Shown one piece after another: positions 20,368 to 27,770 of a DNA stretch of 64,000 nt. The translations under genes and the position numbers were made by a program. Every line of letters begins with the position of its first letter. Positions within the stretch are counted from its first letter, which is position 1. The stretch spans positions 310,001 through 374,000 of the forward strand of contig NZ_CP089928.1 of assembly GCF_021290385.1 (NCBI RefSeq), written 5' to 3'. The notes beneath the pieces are model-generated. The model was not told the DNA's origin, searched no databases, and saw only the letters and a list, made by a program, of their open reading frames with translations. Origin of the DNA: Microbulbifer sp. YPW16 (GTDB lineage Bacteria; Pseudomonadota; Gammaproteobacteria; Pseudomonadales; Cellvibrionaceae).

Positions 20368-20373
20368 TATAAT
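20368..20373 (+). promoter_or_regulatory. Possible -10 element of the fdhD promoter
   Basis: A perfect TATAAT stands in an otherwise GC-rich leader, about 120 nt before the fdhD start. A good -35 at 17 bp is not visible, so use of an activator is possible. No molybdenum-cofactor riboswitch fold is recognisable. Confidence 0.35.
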
Positions 20374-20491
20374 CAGGTCCCCGGACAGGAGCCAGCTTCA
20401 GGCGGATTAAGGGATGTCACCGTTAAAGTCCGGTTGCTGCGGCTGACCCAGGTTGGCTGGCGGCCAATCTTTCAGCCGGAGGAGCGCGAAT

Positions 20492-21355
20492 ATGCCCGAA
20501 TGCCAATCCGTGGATGCAATCCCCGGGAGTCGGGAGGCTGGCACTGATACTTACTGCTTACCGGAAGGCGGGGATTCCGGGGCCGACCGTTCTCAGGCCC
20601 ACCGCCAGGGGCTGGCACAGGAAGCCGCAATTGCCATCAGCTATAACGGCCTGAATCACGCCGTAATGATGGCGACCCCGGACAACCTGGCGGATTTTGC
20701 CGTTGGGTTCAGTATCAGTAACCGGGTTATCGATTCTCCGGATCAAATTCTCGATATCAGTGTCGACTACCAGCAGCATAGCGCCTGCCTGGAGATCACC
20801 CTGGTCCAGCGGGCACTGCACGGCCTGAAAGCCATGCGGAGAAACCTGGCAGGCAGCGGCAGCTGCGGGCTCTGCGGAACCGAGGCGCTTCAGCAGGCCC
20901 TGTTACGCCCCCCGGCGAACTCGATTGGCCCCAATCGGCCCCTCCCACCACAGGCCCACCTCCGCTCGGTGCGGGAACGCTTTCAGCAGGTACAAAAACA
21001 TCGTCACCACAGCGGGGCCATGCATGCCGCACTGTATGTGAGCTCGCACGGACAAACGTTACTTTGCCGGGAAGATATCGGTCGCCACAATGCGCTGGAT
21101 AAACTGCTGGGTGCCTGCTTTCGCCAGGGAATCGCACTCGAGCAGGGATTCGTTGCGGTTACCAGCCGCTGTGGCCTGGAGCTGGTGCAGAAAGCGGTAA
21201 GGGCGGGGGTCGGCACCCTGGTGAGCCTGTCTGCACCAAGTGATTTCAGCGTGCGCTGGGCCCGGGACTGTGGCCTCAACCTGTTACACCAGACCGCCCG
21301 GGGCGAAGGGCGGATCTATAGCCCGGCACCGGAGTCGGATGAGGAACGCCTATGA
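20492..21355 (+). CDS. fdhD: Formate dehydrogenase accessory sulfurtransferase FdhD
   Basis: Transfers sulfur from IscS to the bis-MGD molybdenum cofactor of formate-dehydrogenase-like enzymes, needed for their activity. The ATG at 20492 has GGAGGAG at 20478-20484, giving 287 residues. The essential cysteines lie in GSGSCGLCGTEAL; other family parts are TPDNLADFAVGFSISNRVI, HSGAMHAALYVSS, LLCREDIGRHNALDKLLGAC and SRCGLELVQKAVRAG. It overlaps the next gene by 4 nt, so it surely serves that molybdoenzyme. Confidence 0.95.
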   Translation: MPECQSVDAIPGSREAGTDTYCLPEGGDSGADRSQAHRQGLAQEAAIAISYNGLNHAVMMATPDNLADFAVGFSISNRVIDSPDQILDISVDYQQHSACLEITLVQRALHGLKAMRRNLAGSGSCGLCGTEALQQALLRPPANSIGPNRPLPPQAHLRSVRERFQQVQKHRHHSGAMHAALYVSSHGQTLLCREDIGRHNALDKLLGACFRQGIALEQGFVAVTSRCGLELVQKAVRAGVGTLVSLSAPSDFSVRWARDCGLNLLHQTARGEGRIYSPAPESDEERL

Positions 21356-23676
21356 AGCCCCCGATAGAGCCCTTTCGGTTTCACCCCTATCGCAGGCCCG
21401 CGGCGGGGTGGGGCGCCCTGCGCAGCGTGGCCCATACGACCCGGGCCAGCCAGCAGGCCCTGAAAAACCTGCTGTTGCTACTGCGTATCAATCACCACGG
21501 TGGATTTGACTGCCCGAGCTGTGCCTGGGGTGAGGCCCCTGATGAGGGCCGGATCCGCTTCTGCGAGAACGGCGCCAAGGCCACAAACTGGGAGGCGACC
21601 AGTCGCAGGGTTGATGCCGCATTTTTCCGGGAAAACAGCATCACTGACCTGTTGCGACACACGGACTACTGGCTTGAGTTCCAGGGCCGGCTGACCGAAC
21701 CGATGTACTTTGACAGTGAGGGTGACCATTACCGTCCGATTTCCTGGGATGCAGCGTTCGAGCTGGTTGGCCGGCACCTGAATGCGCTTGCGTCGGCGGA
21801 CGAAGCCGCCTTTTACACGTCCGGGCGCGCCAGCAATGAAGTGGCTTTTCTCTACCAGCTGTTCGCGCGGGTTTTCGGTACCAACAACCTCCCGGACTGC
21901 TCCAATATGTGTCACGAGGCAAGCGGCTATGCCCTGAAAGAAAGTATCGGGGTGGGGAAGGGGACCTGCACCTACGAAGACCTCGAACAGGCGGATACCC
22001 TGTTTATTTTCGGCCAGAATCCGGGCTCCAATGCGCCTCGCATGCTGGACCCTGTCAGCAGGGCGGTCAAGCGGGGAGCACAGGTAGTGGCAATCAACCC
22101 GCTTCGGGAAGCGGGCCTGCAACGGTTCCAGGCGCCCCAGAACCCGGTTGAAATGCTGACAGACGGAGCGACACCAACCAGCAGCGCATATTTTCGCCCC
22201 GCACTCGGCGGTGATATGGCAGTGGCACGCGGCGTGGCCAAGATTTTGTTCGAGCGACAGGAAAGGGCGGACAACGATGGTGGCGCCGGCCCCCTGGACC
22301 TTGAATTTATCCGTGAGCACTGCAATGGCTTCGGCGAATACCGGGAACTGGTAACGGAGACTCCCTGGGAGCATATCCTGCAGCAGAGTGGGCTTAAAAA
22401 AGAAGAGCTGGAACAGATCGCCGATATTTATGCTCGCGGTAAACGCGTGATTTTCTGCTGGGGCATGGGGATTACCCAGCATTATCACGGTGTGGCGACG
22501 ATACAGGAGCTCACCAACCTGCTTCTCCTGCGCGGCCAGATAGGCCGGCCCGGCTGCGGTGCCAGCCCGATTCGCGGGCACAGCAATGTCCAGGGTGACC
22601 GGACTATGGGCATCAACGAGAGGCCCGCTGCGGATTTTCTCGATTCCCTGGAAAAGCGCTTTGGTTTTAGCTGCCCACGGGAACCGGGTGTGAACGTGGT
22701 GCAGGGCATCGGCGCCATGATCGAGGGCCGGATCAAGGTGTTTATCGGTCTGGGGGGCAACTTTGCCCAGGCGACCCCGGACAGCCAGCGTACGCACGAG
22801 GCGCTGCGATCGTGTGATTTAACGGTCCAGATCAGTACCAAGCTCAACCGCAGCCACCTGGTTACCGGTCGCGAGGCCCTGATCCTGCCGTGCCTGGGGC
22901 GCACGGATATCGACGAGCAGGCTGCGGGTCCCCAGGCGGTAACGGTGGAAGACACGTTCAGCATGGTGCACGCATCCTATGGGCAGCTGCGGCCATTGTC
23001 GTCCCGGATCCGCTCGGAATGTGCCATAGTTGCGGGCATCGCCAATGCCACTGTAGGTAGTGAGATTGTCGACTGGCTGCATCTGGTGGAAGACTACAGC
23101 CGGATCAGGGACCTGATCGAGAGCGTCATTCCCGGGTTTGATGACTTTAACCGCAGGATCGGGCAGCCCGGCGGCTTTTACCTGCAAAACGCGGCGGCCA
23201 AACGACACTGGAAAACCGCTTCCGGCCAGGCCAGCTTCAAATCCAACCCGCTACTGGATTCGCTGGTGCGAAGTGAGATGTGCGACAAGGGCGAGCGCCG
23301 GCCAGATCTGCTACTGCAAACCATGCGCTCCCACGACCAGTTCAACACCACTGTATACAGCCCAAACGACCGCTACCGGGGTATCACCGGTAGCCGCCAG
23401 GTACTGTTCGCCAATCGGGAGGATATCAGCCGGCTGGGTTTCAGCGAGGGACAGCGAGTGGACATCGTCTCCCTGTGGGATGATGACGTCGATCGGAGAG
23501 TGGAGGGATTTACCCTGGTTGCCTATGACATACCCCCGGGGCAGGCCGCCGCCTATTACCCCGAGACCAACCCGCTGGTGCCACTGGAGAACTACGGTAT
23601 AGGCAGTTTCACACCGGCATCGAAGCTGGTCGGCGTCTGCCTGGAGGAAAGCGCAGCAACAGAGCGTATCCTCTGA
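21352..23676 (+). CDS. FdhF/YdeP-family molybdopterin oxidoreductase
   Basis: Cytoplasmic bis-MGD enzyme related to formate dehydrogenase H and E. coli YdeP; the true substrate of this branch is unsettled. The 774 residues have an N-terminal Cys motif FDCPSCAWG with a later RFCENGAK (one Cys fewer than a standard four-Cys [4Fe-4S] motif), the Mo ligand Cys187 in SNMCHEASG (not selenocysteine), and cofactor-binding GQNPGSNAPRMLDP, GCGASPIRGHSNVQGDRTMG and HDQFNTTVYSPNDRYRG. Coupled to fdhD (ATGA overlap). No partner NAD, quinone or Fe-S subunit gene is next to it. Confidence 0.9.
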   Translation: MKPPIEPFRFHPYRRPAAGWGALRSVAHTTRASQQALKNLLLLLRINHHGGFDCPSCAWGEAPDEGRIRFCENGAKATNWEATSRRVDAAFFRENSITDLLRHTDYWLEFQGRLTEPMYFDSEGDHYRPISWDAAFELVGRHLNALASADEAAFYTSGRASNEVAFLYQLFARVFGTNNLPDCSNMCHEASGYALKESIGVGKGTCTYEDLEQADTLFIFGQNPGSNAPRMLDPVSRAVKRGAQVVAINPLREAGLQRFQAPQNPVEMLTDGATPTSSAYFRPALGGDMAVARGVAKILFERQERADNDGGAGPLDLEFIREHCNGFGEYRELVTETPWEHILQQSGLKKEELEQIADIYARGKRVIFCWGMGITQHYHGVATIQELTNLLLLRGQIGRPGCGASPIRGHSNVQGDRTMGINERPAADFLDSLEKRFGFSCPREPGVNVVQGIGAMIEGRIKVFIGLGGNFAQATPDSQRTHEALRSCDLTVQISTKLNRSHLVTGREALILPCLGRTDIDEQAAGPQAVTVEDTFSMVHASYGQLRPLSSRIRSECAIVAGIANATVGSEIVDWLHLVEDYSRIRDLIESVIPGFDDFNRRIGQPGGFYLQNAAAKRHWKTASGQASFKSNPLLDSLVRSEMCDKGERRPDLLLQTMRSHDQFNTTVYSPNDRYRGITGSRQVLFANREDISRLGFSEGQRVDIVSLWDDDVDRRVEGFTLVAYDIPPGQAAAYYPETNPLVPLENYGIGSFTPASKLVGVCLEESAATERIL

Positions 23677-23694
23677 TCCCCGGGCGAGCCCTGG

Positions 23695-24015
23695 TCACGC
23701 CAGGTGCGCGGTAAAGACGGCCATCAGGACAAACAGGTCGGCGATCAGGATCACCAGCAAGAGGTCAAATTTACTGACCTTATCATCGGGCTCGGCCTGG
23801 TTATCGATTTGCTTGCGGTGCACGCGCATTCGCAGGTATGCCAGCAGGATCACCAGGCCGCCACTTGCGAGCATGGCAACCTCGGACCACGGTGACACCG
23901 GTTGCTGGCCCAGGCGGCCCGCGGCAAGCCCAAAGCCGACGACAGCCACGGCGGTTCGCACCCAGGCGAGAAAGGTGCGCTCATTGGCGGCGTGATCGGG
24001 GAACCTGCTTGCCAT
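23695..24015 (-). CDS. DUF202 (YidH-type) inner-membrane protein
   Basis: Small three-helix membrane protein of unknown function. I chose the ATG at 24015 (106 residues, MASRFPDHAANERTFLAWVR) because the DUF202 signature NERTFLAWVRTAVAV then begins at the normal distance; a start at 24054 would add 13 residues. Helices lie about residues 19-36, 46-65 and 84-104, separated by a basic stretch with RMRVHRKQID. It is convergent with the YdeP-like gene, 18 bp apart. Confidence 0.85.
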   Translation of the reverse strand: MASRFPDHAANERTFLAWVRTAVAVVGFGLAAGRLGQQPVSPWSEVAMLASGGLVILLAYLRMRVHRKQIDNQAEPDDKVSKFDLLLVILIADLFVLMAVFTAHLA

Positions 24016-24054
24016 AACGGTTGCCAGCACCAGATTCAGGGAACAGGGGTGCAA

Positions 24055-24231
24055 TTGTAGCTCCCATTGTTGGTGGCAGGTGTGTTATGTGAATACTTAA
24101 TTTAACATAATCTATATTATGCGAACTATGGTTGGGGGAGCCGACAGCCAGTGCTTGTCCTGTATGGCCAGCTAAACCAGGCGGTTCCTTCGAGCCCACC
24201 AACGGTAAGCCACGTGACTTACCGCGAACGT
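24055..24231. promoter_or_regulatory. AT-rich gap with imperfect ACATAA/TTATG dyads
   Basis: This 177-bp gap is strikingly AT-rich around 24080-24125. TTATGT (24085-24090) and ACATAA (24105-24110) form an inverted pair, and CATAAT/ATTATG (24106-24121, spacer CTAT) forms another. The half-sites resemble the operator array at 25296-25370 but the spacing differs. It likely holds the DUF202 promoter (minus strand). Confidence 0.35.
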
Positions 24232-24918
24232 TCAATCTCTGCTCACCAGCTCACTCGCCTTCTTATCCACGGCTTCTAGCGCCTGGTGGACTTTATCTTC
24301 CCAGAATGGAATATCTTTGTGATCAATGTCGGACGGAATTCGTAGCGGTTCACCGGCAACAAGTGCCACCCGCGTGAACATCCCCGGCAGTTCCATACGG
24401 TCCCATCGCCGATTCATGACGTGTTTGCGACGGCTTGCAGTGGACACGGGAACAAGGAGAAAACCCAGTGATGAGGCAAGCTCAATCGCCCCCCTTTTTA
24501 CCACATGATAAGGCCCGAGCGGTCCATCCACGGCAAGCGCGGCAGCAGATTGCGTAACTAGCTCGGCCCGCATGAGATCAAGCAAATTTGCTTCGTTATA
24601 CCGGGCTGGTAACTGGATACATGTATAGCCAAAGTGACGGCATATCTCACAGATAATTGCTCCCCGAAACGAATGGCTCGCAAAAACACAAGCCTTTCTC
24701 CCGCGTAACAGGGTGAACAGCGGCAGATACTGGCCATGCCAGAACACAACTATAAGCCGCTTGCCCCTGTAACGCACATCATCCAGGCGGTCCAGCCCCT
24801 CGATTTCAACGCGCCATGTTGTGCATTGCAGCCGCAGAATCCCTGCGCCAATCAATCCCAGAATACGTGCCCACATGCCTGATCTCTGATGAGCTCCTTT
24901 GCGGCGATCACCCCACAC
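24232..24918 (-). CDS. DUF374 / lysophospholipid-acyltransferase-like protein
   Basis: Membrane-associated acyltransferase-like protein (DUF374 group, related to LpxL/PlsC); probably acylates a lipid A or lysophospholipid-type acceptor. The GTG at 24918 is supported by AGGAGGGG 8 nt upstream, giving 228 residues. An N-terminal hydrophobic segment (ARILGLIGAGILRLQ) is followed by VVFWHGQYLPLFTLLRGRK (the H-x4-like catalytic His region), SHSFRGAIICEICRHFGY, LAVDGPLGPYHVVKRGAIEL and the acceptor-site LVPVSTASRRKHVMNRRWDR. Base composition is less GC-rich than neighbours, suggesting a different origin. Confidence 0.8.
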   Translation of the reverse strand: MWGDRRKGAHQRSGMWARILGLIGAGILRLQCTTWRVEIEGLDRLDDVRYRGKRLIVVFWHGQYLPLFTLLRGRKACVFASHSFRGAIICEICRHFGYTCIQLPARYNEANLLDLMRAELVTQSAAALAVDGPLGPYHVVKRGAIELASSLGFLLVPVSTASRRKHVMNRRWDRMELPGMFTRVALVAGEPLRIPSDIDHKDIPFWEDKVHQALEAVDKKASELVSRD

Positions 24919-25019
24919 CTGAATTGCCCCTCCTGGCTCACATTAGCGGACGTTAGTTGGTGCTTTGCTCCTGGGCGTGAGTCCCTTCAAGTTAGCCTGC
25001 AGTCACGATTCGCACATCC

Positions 25020-25286
25020 TCAGATGTCGTCAATATCCATCTGGCCCTCCAGACCCTGAACGCGACGCAGCAGCGACGGCTTTGCGATGCGGTGCAGGCA
25101 GTGGTCGCGAACAATCGCAGTAAGGCCCTTGCTGGTATGAAGTGTTGACATGTATTCGCGGACCCAGGTGCGTGCCTCAGCCTCTGTGCCGAAATCTGCG
25201 CAGACAAGCTGCCATAAGAACTGGTCCAGGCTGATAGATACCCGCTTTGTGTCCGCATTCCTGCCGTCGATGATGATTGACGCCAT
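25020..25286 (-). CDS. Small ribbon-helix-helix-like protein, possible autoregulator
   Basis: An 88-residue protein from the ATG at 25286; a start at 25322 (100 aa) would place palindrome 1 inside the gene, so I prefer the shorter form. Residues about 12-45 (KRVSISLDQFLWQLVCADFG, then EAEARTWVREYM) have the strand-helix-helix pattern of ribbon-helix-helix DNA-binding proteins. The C-terminal half (IAKPSLLRRVQGLEGQMDID) is charged. Three copies of a 16-bp palindrome lie just upstream (25296-25370), as expected for an autoregulated repressor. Function is inference; I do not recognise a named family. Confidence 0.6.
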   Translation of the reverse strand: MASIIIDGRNADTKRVSISLDQFLWQLVCADFGTEAEARTWVREYMSTLHTSKGLTAIVRDHCLHRIAKPSLLRRVQGLEGQMDIDDI

Positions 25287-25295
25287 ATTGAGCTC

Positions 25296-25370
25296 ACATA
25301 AAGTTTTATGTGCATTATACATAACTATTTATGGCGAGCCCGCGCGAACGGTTTACATAAATATTTATGT
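25296..25370. promoter_or_regulatory. Three copies of a 16-bp palindromic operator-like site
   Basis: Site 1, 25296-25311, ACATAAAGTTTTATGT (flanked by C and G, so arms are 8 bp). Site 2, 25319-25334, ACATAACTATTTATGG, two changes from site 3. Site 3, 25355-25370, ACATAAATATTTATGT, a perfect palindrome. All share the half-site ACATAA(A) with a 2-bp centre. Centres are 23 and 36 bp apart. They sit between the hypE 3' end and the small regulator-like gene. Confidence 0.7.
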
Positions 25371-25403
25371 GCGTGCGCCTCACTGCCTTGGCCATGGAAT
25401 CCT

Positions 25404-26441
25404 TCAACAGATCCGCGGCAGCTGCTCGCCGGGCAGCCGGTGCAACAGCCGCTCACAGCCCAATGCGTTCTGCAGAATAACCTGCTGGCGATCTCCACCA
25501 GTAACTGTTCCGATGGCCCGGCTCCCCACTGTGACTGGATCTGATTCCAGCACGGCGAGTGCCGATTCAACCTGGTCCGCGGGCACAAAGGCAATAAAGC
25601 GCCCCTCATTGGCCACATATAACGGGTCCAGGCCCAGCATTTCGCAGGCGCCCCGCACGGCATCACAGGTGGGAATGTCGGCCTCCCGCACCAGGAATTC
25701 CCTGCCGGCGGTTTCCGCAAGCTCCACCAGTGCCGTAGCCAGGCCGCCGCGGGTCAGGTCACGCAGGCAGTGGATGCTGATGCCTGCGTCCAGCAGATTT
25801 TGCACGGGGCGGTGCAGGGGTGCGCAGTCACTTTGCAGCGGGGAATCAAACTCCAGTCCCTCGCGACGGGCCATTACCGCCATGCCATGGCGACCGATAT
25901 CCCCGGACAGCAGAATCACGTCACCGGGCCGGATCTGGCCGGGTTCTATCGTGAACGATTCGTGCAGTACGCCAATGCCGGCGGTATTGATATAGATACC
26001 ATCACCCTTGCCCCGCTCCACCACTTTGGTGTCCCCGGTCACCAGCTGCACGCCACAGCGCGTGGCCGCCGCGCCCATCGAGGACATCACCCTGGTCAGG
26101 GTATCCAGGGGCAGCCCCTCTTCCAGGATCAGGCTGCAACTCAGGTACAGCGGCCTGGCACCACTCATGGCCAGGTCGTTTACGGTGCCGTATACCGCGA
26201 GCCTGCCGATATCGCCACCGGGGAAAAACAGTGGAGTAACCACAAATGAGTCGGTGGTGAATACCACCTGCCCGGTTGCCGGTGGTAGCGTAGCGCTGTC
26301 GTGCCCCTGGGCAATCCAGGAATTATTGAAATGCGGGAAGACACAATCCCGTAGCAACCTCTGGCTGAGTTCTCCCCCACTGCCGTGGCCCAGGCGCACG
26401 ATTTCGCCGGTATCTGCAGGTAGTGGGCAGTCAATGTTCAT
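25404..26441 (-). CDS. hypE: Hydrogenase maturation protein HypE
   Basis: Dehydrates the thiocarbamate on its own C-terminal Cys to thiocyanate, the source of the cyanide ligands of the [NiFe] site; works with HypF. I start it at the ATG at 26441, overlapping hypD by 11 nt, giving 345 residues. It shows [49 protein letters not shown], the ATP-binding [37 protein letters not shown], and it ends in PRIC, the essential modified tail. It is the last gene of the hydrogenase operon. Confidence 0.96.
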   Translation of the reverse strand: MNIDCPLPADTGEIVRLGHGSGGELSQRLLRDCVFPHFNNSWIAQGHDSATLPPATGQVVFTTDSFVVTPLFFPGGDIGRLAVYGTVNDLAMSGARPLYLSCSLILEEGLPLDTLTRVMSSMGAAATRCGVQLVTGDTKVVERGKGDGIYINTAGIGVLHESFTIEPGQIRPGDVILLSGDIGRHGMAVMARREGLEFDSPLQSDCAPLHRPVQNLLDAGISIHCLRDLTRGGLATALVELAETAGREFLVREADIPTCDAVRGACEMLGLDPLYVANEGRFIAFVPADQVESALAVLESDPVTVGSRAIGTVTGGDRQQVILQNALGCERLLHRLPGEQLPRIC

Positions 26442-27534
26442 TGGCAGGTTCCTGTCTGCGGTAGCCGTAGTAGGCGGCACAGGCGCCCTCGGATGAAACC
26501 ATGGGCGCGCCGAGGGGCTTTTCCGGTCGGCAGCTGTTACCAAAATGTGGGCAATCACCGGGTTTTTTATGCCCCTGCATGATCTCCCCACTGATGCAGC
26601 CACTGGTATCCGCCCGGGCAATAATATCGGTGCAGAACCTGCGCCCGGCATCGAACAGGGCGAAGTCCTGCCGCAGGCGCAGCCCACTGGCAGCGACTGC
26701 GCCAACCCCGCGCCAGTTCTGGTCGACGACTTCGAATACCTGCCTGACCATTTCCTGTGCGGGCAGGTTGCCATGGCGTTCTACTGCGCGGGCATACTGG
26801 TTTTCCACCCGGCAACTGCCCTCCTCCAGCTGCCGCAGGCAGAGCATCACACCCTCGAGGATATCCAGCGGTTCGAAGCCGGTGACCACAATGGGGATCT
26901 GGTATTTCCTTGCCAGTGGCGGGTACTGCTCGTAGCCCATTACCGCACACACATGCCCGGCCGCCAGGAAACCCTGCACGCGACAGTTTTTCGCAGAGCA
27001 GATGGATTCGATCGCCGGTGGCACCAGGAAGTGGGAGACGAGCAGGGAGAAATTCCGCAGGCCCTTCTCCCGGGCCAGGAATACCGCCATGGCATTTGCG
27101 GGGGCAGTAGTCTCGAAGCCTATGGCGAAGAAGACCACTTCCCTGTCCGGATTCTCTTCTGCCAACGTGACCGCCTGCAGGGGCGAATAGACGATACGGA
27201 TATCCCCACCTGCGGCCTTGACCGACAGCAGGTCACGATCGCTCCCGGGCACCCGCAGCATATCGCCGAAGGAGCAGAAAATAACCTCCGGCCTGGAGGC
27301 AATGGCGATCGCGCGGTCGATGGCTTCCAGCGGCGTCACGCATACCGGGCAACCCGGTCCATGGACCAGTTCCACTGCAGCAGGCAGGAACTGCTGTAGC
27401 CCGTATTTGACAATGGCATGGGTCTGGCCGCCACAGACTTCCATAATGGTCCAGGGCCTGGTGTTGAGCCGGGCAATTTCTGCCGCGACCTTTTCGATAC
27501 TGTCCCGCTGGCGATACTCATCCAGGTATTTCAT
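26431..27534 (-). CDS. hypD: Hydrogenase maturation protein HypD
   Basis: [4Fe-4S] scaffold protein that, with HypC, assembles the Fe(CN)2CO unit of the hydrogenase active site. The 367 residues include [10 protein letters not shown] (Cys34), [12 protein letters not shown] (61-70), [29 protein letters not shown] and the C-terminal Cys set with [20 protein letters not shown]. Length and motifs are complete. It overlaps hypC by 4 nt and hypE by 11 nt. Confidence 0.97.
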   Translation of the reverse strand: MKYLDEYRQRDSIEKVAAEIARLNTRPWTIMEVCGGQTHAIVKYGLQQFLPAAVELVHGPGCPVCVTPLEAIDRAIAIASRPEVIFCSFGDMLRVPGSDRDLLSVKAAGGDIRIVYSPLQAVTLAEENPDREVVFFAIGFETTAPANAMAVFLAREKGLRNFSLLVSHFLVPPAIESICSAKNCRVQGFLAAGHVCAVMGYEQYPPLARKYQIPIVVTGFEPLDILEGVMLCLRQLEEGSCRVENQYARAVERHGNLPAQEMVRQVFEVVDQNWRGVGAVAASGLRLRQDFALFDAGRRFCTDIIARADTSGCISGEIMQGHKKPGDCPHFGNSCRPEKPLGAPMVSSEGACAAYYGYRRQEPANEH

Positions 27535-27770
27535 GGTTCACCCAACTCCCCAATCTCCTCCAGGTAACGGAATATCCTGCGGGCCTCATCCTCGTTGACC
27601 CGGCTGATGGCAAACCCCACATGAACAATCACATAGTCACCTACGTCGGCTTCCGGGACATACGCCAGGTTCACCTCCCTGGAGATGCCGCCAAAACTGA
27701 CCCTGGCACTGCGCTCCAGGGGCTCGGTGTTGAGAAACGCCTCCACGCGTCCGGGGATACCTAAACACAC
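27531..27770 (-). CDS. hypC: Hydrogenase maturation chaperone HypC
   Basis: Small chaperone that carries the iron centre with HypD to the hydrogenase large-subunit precursor. The 79 residues begin MCLGIPGRV, with the essential Cys2, and contain [20 protein letters not shown] and [20 protein letters not shown]. It overlaps hypF by 10 nt upstream and hypD by 4 nt downstream, inside the maturation run. Confidence 0.95.
   Translation of the reverse strand: MCLGIPGRVEAFLNTEPLERSARVSFGGISREVNLAYVPEADVGDYVIVHVGFAISRVNEDEARRIFRYLEEIGELGEP

Noticed and set aside
21900-21930. Selenocysteine codon in the YdeP-like molybdoenzyme
   Set aside because: The Mo ligand codon in SNMCHEASG is TGT (Cys), and the frame has no internal TGA.
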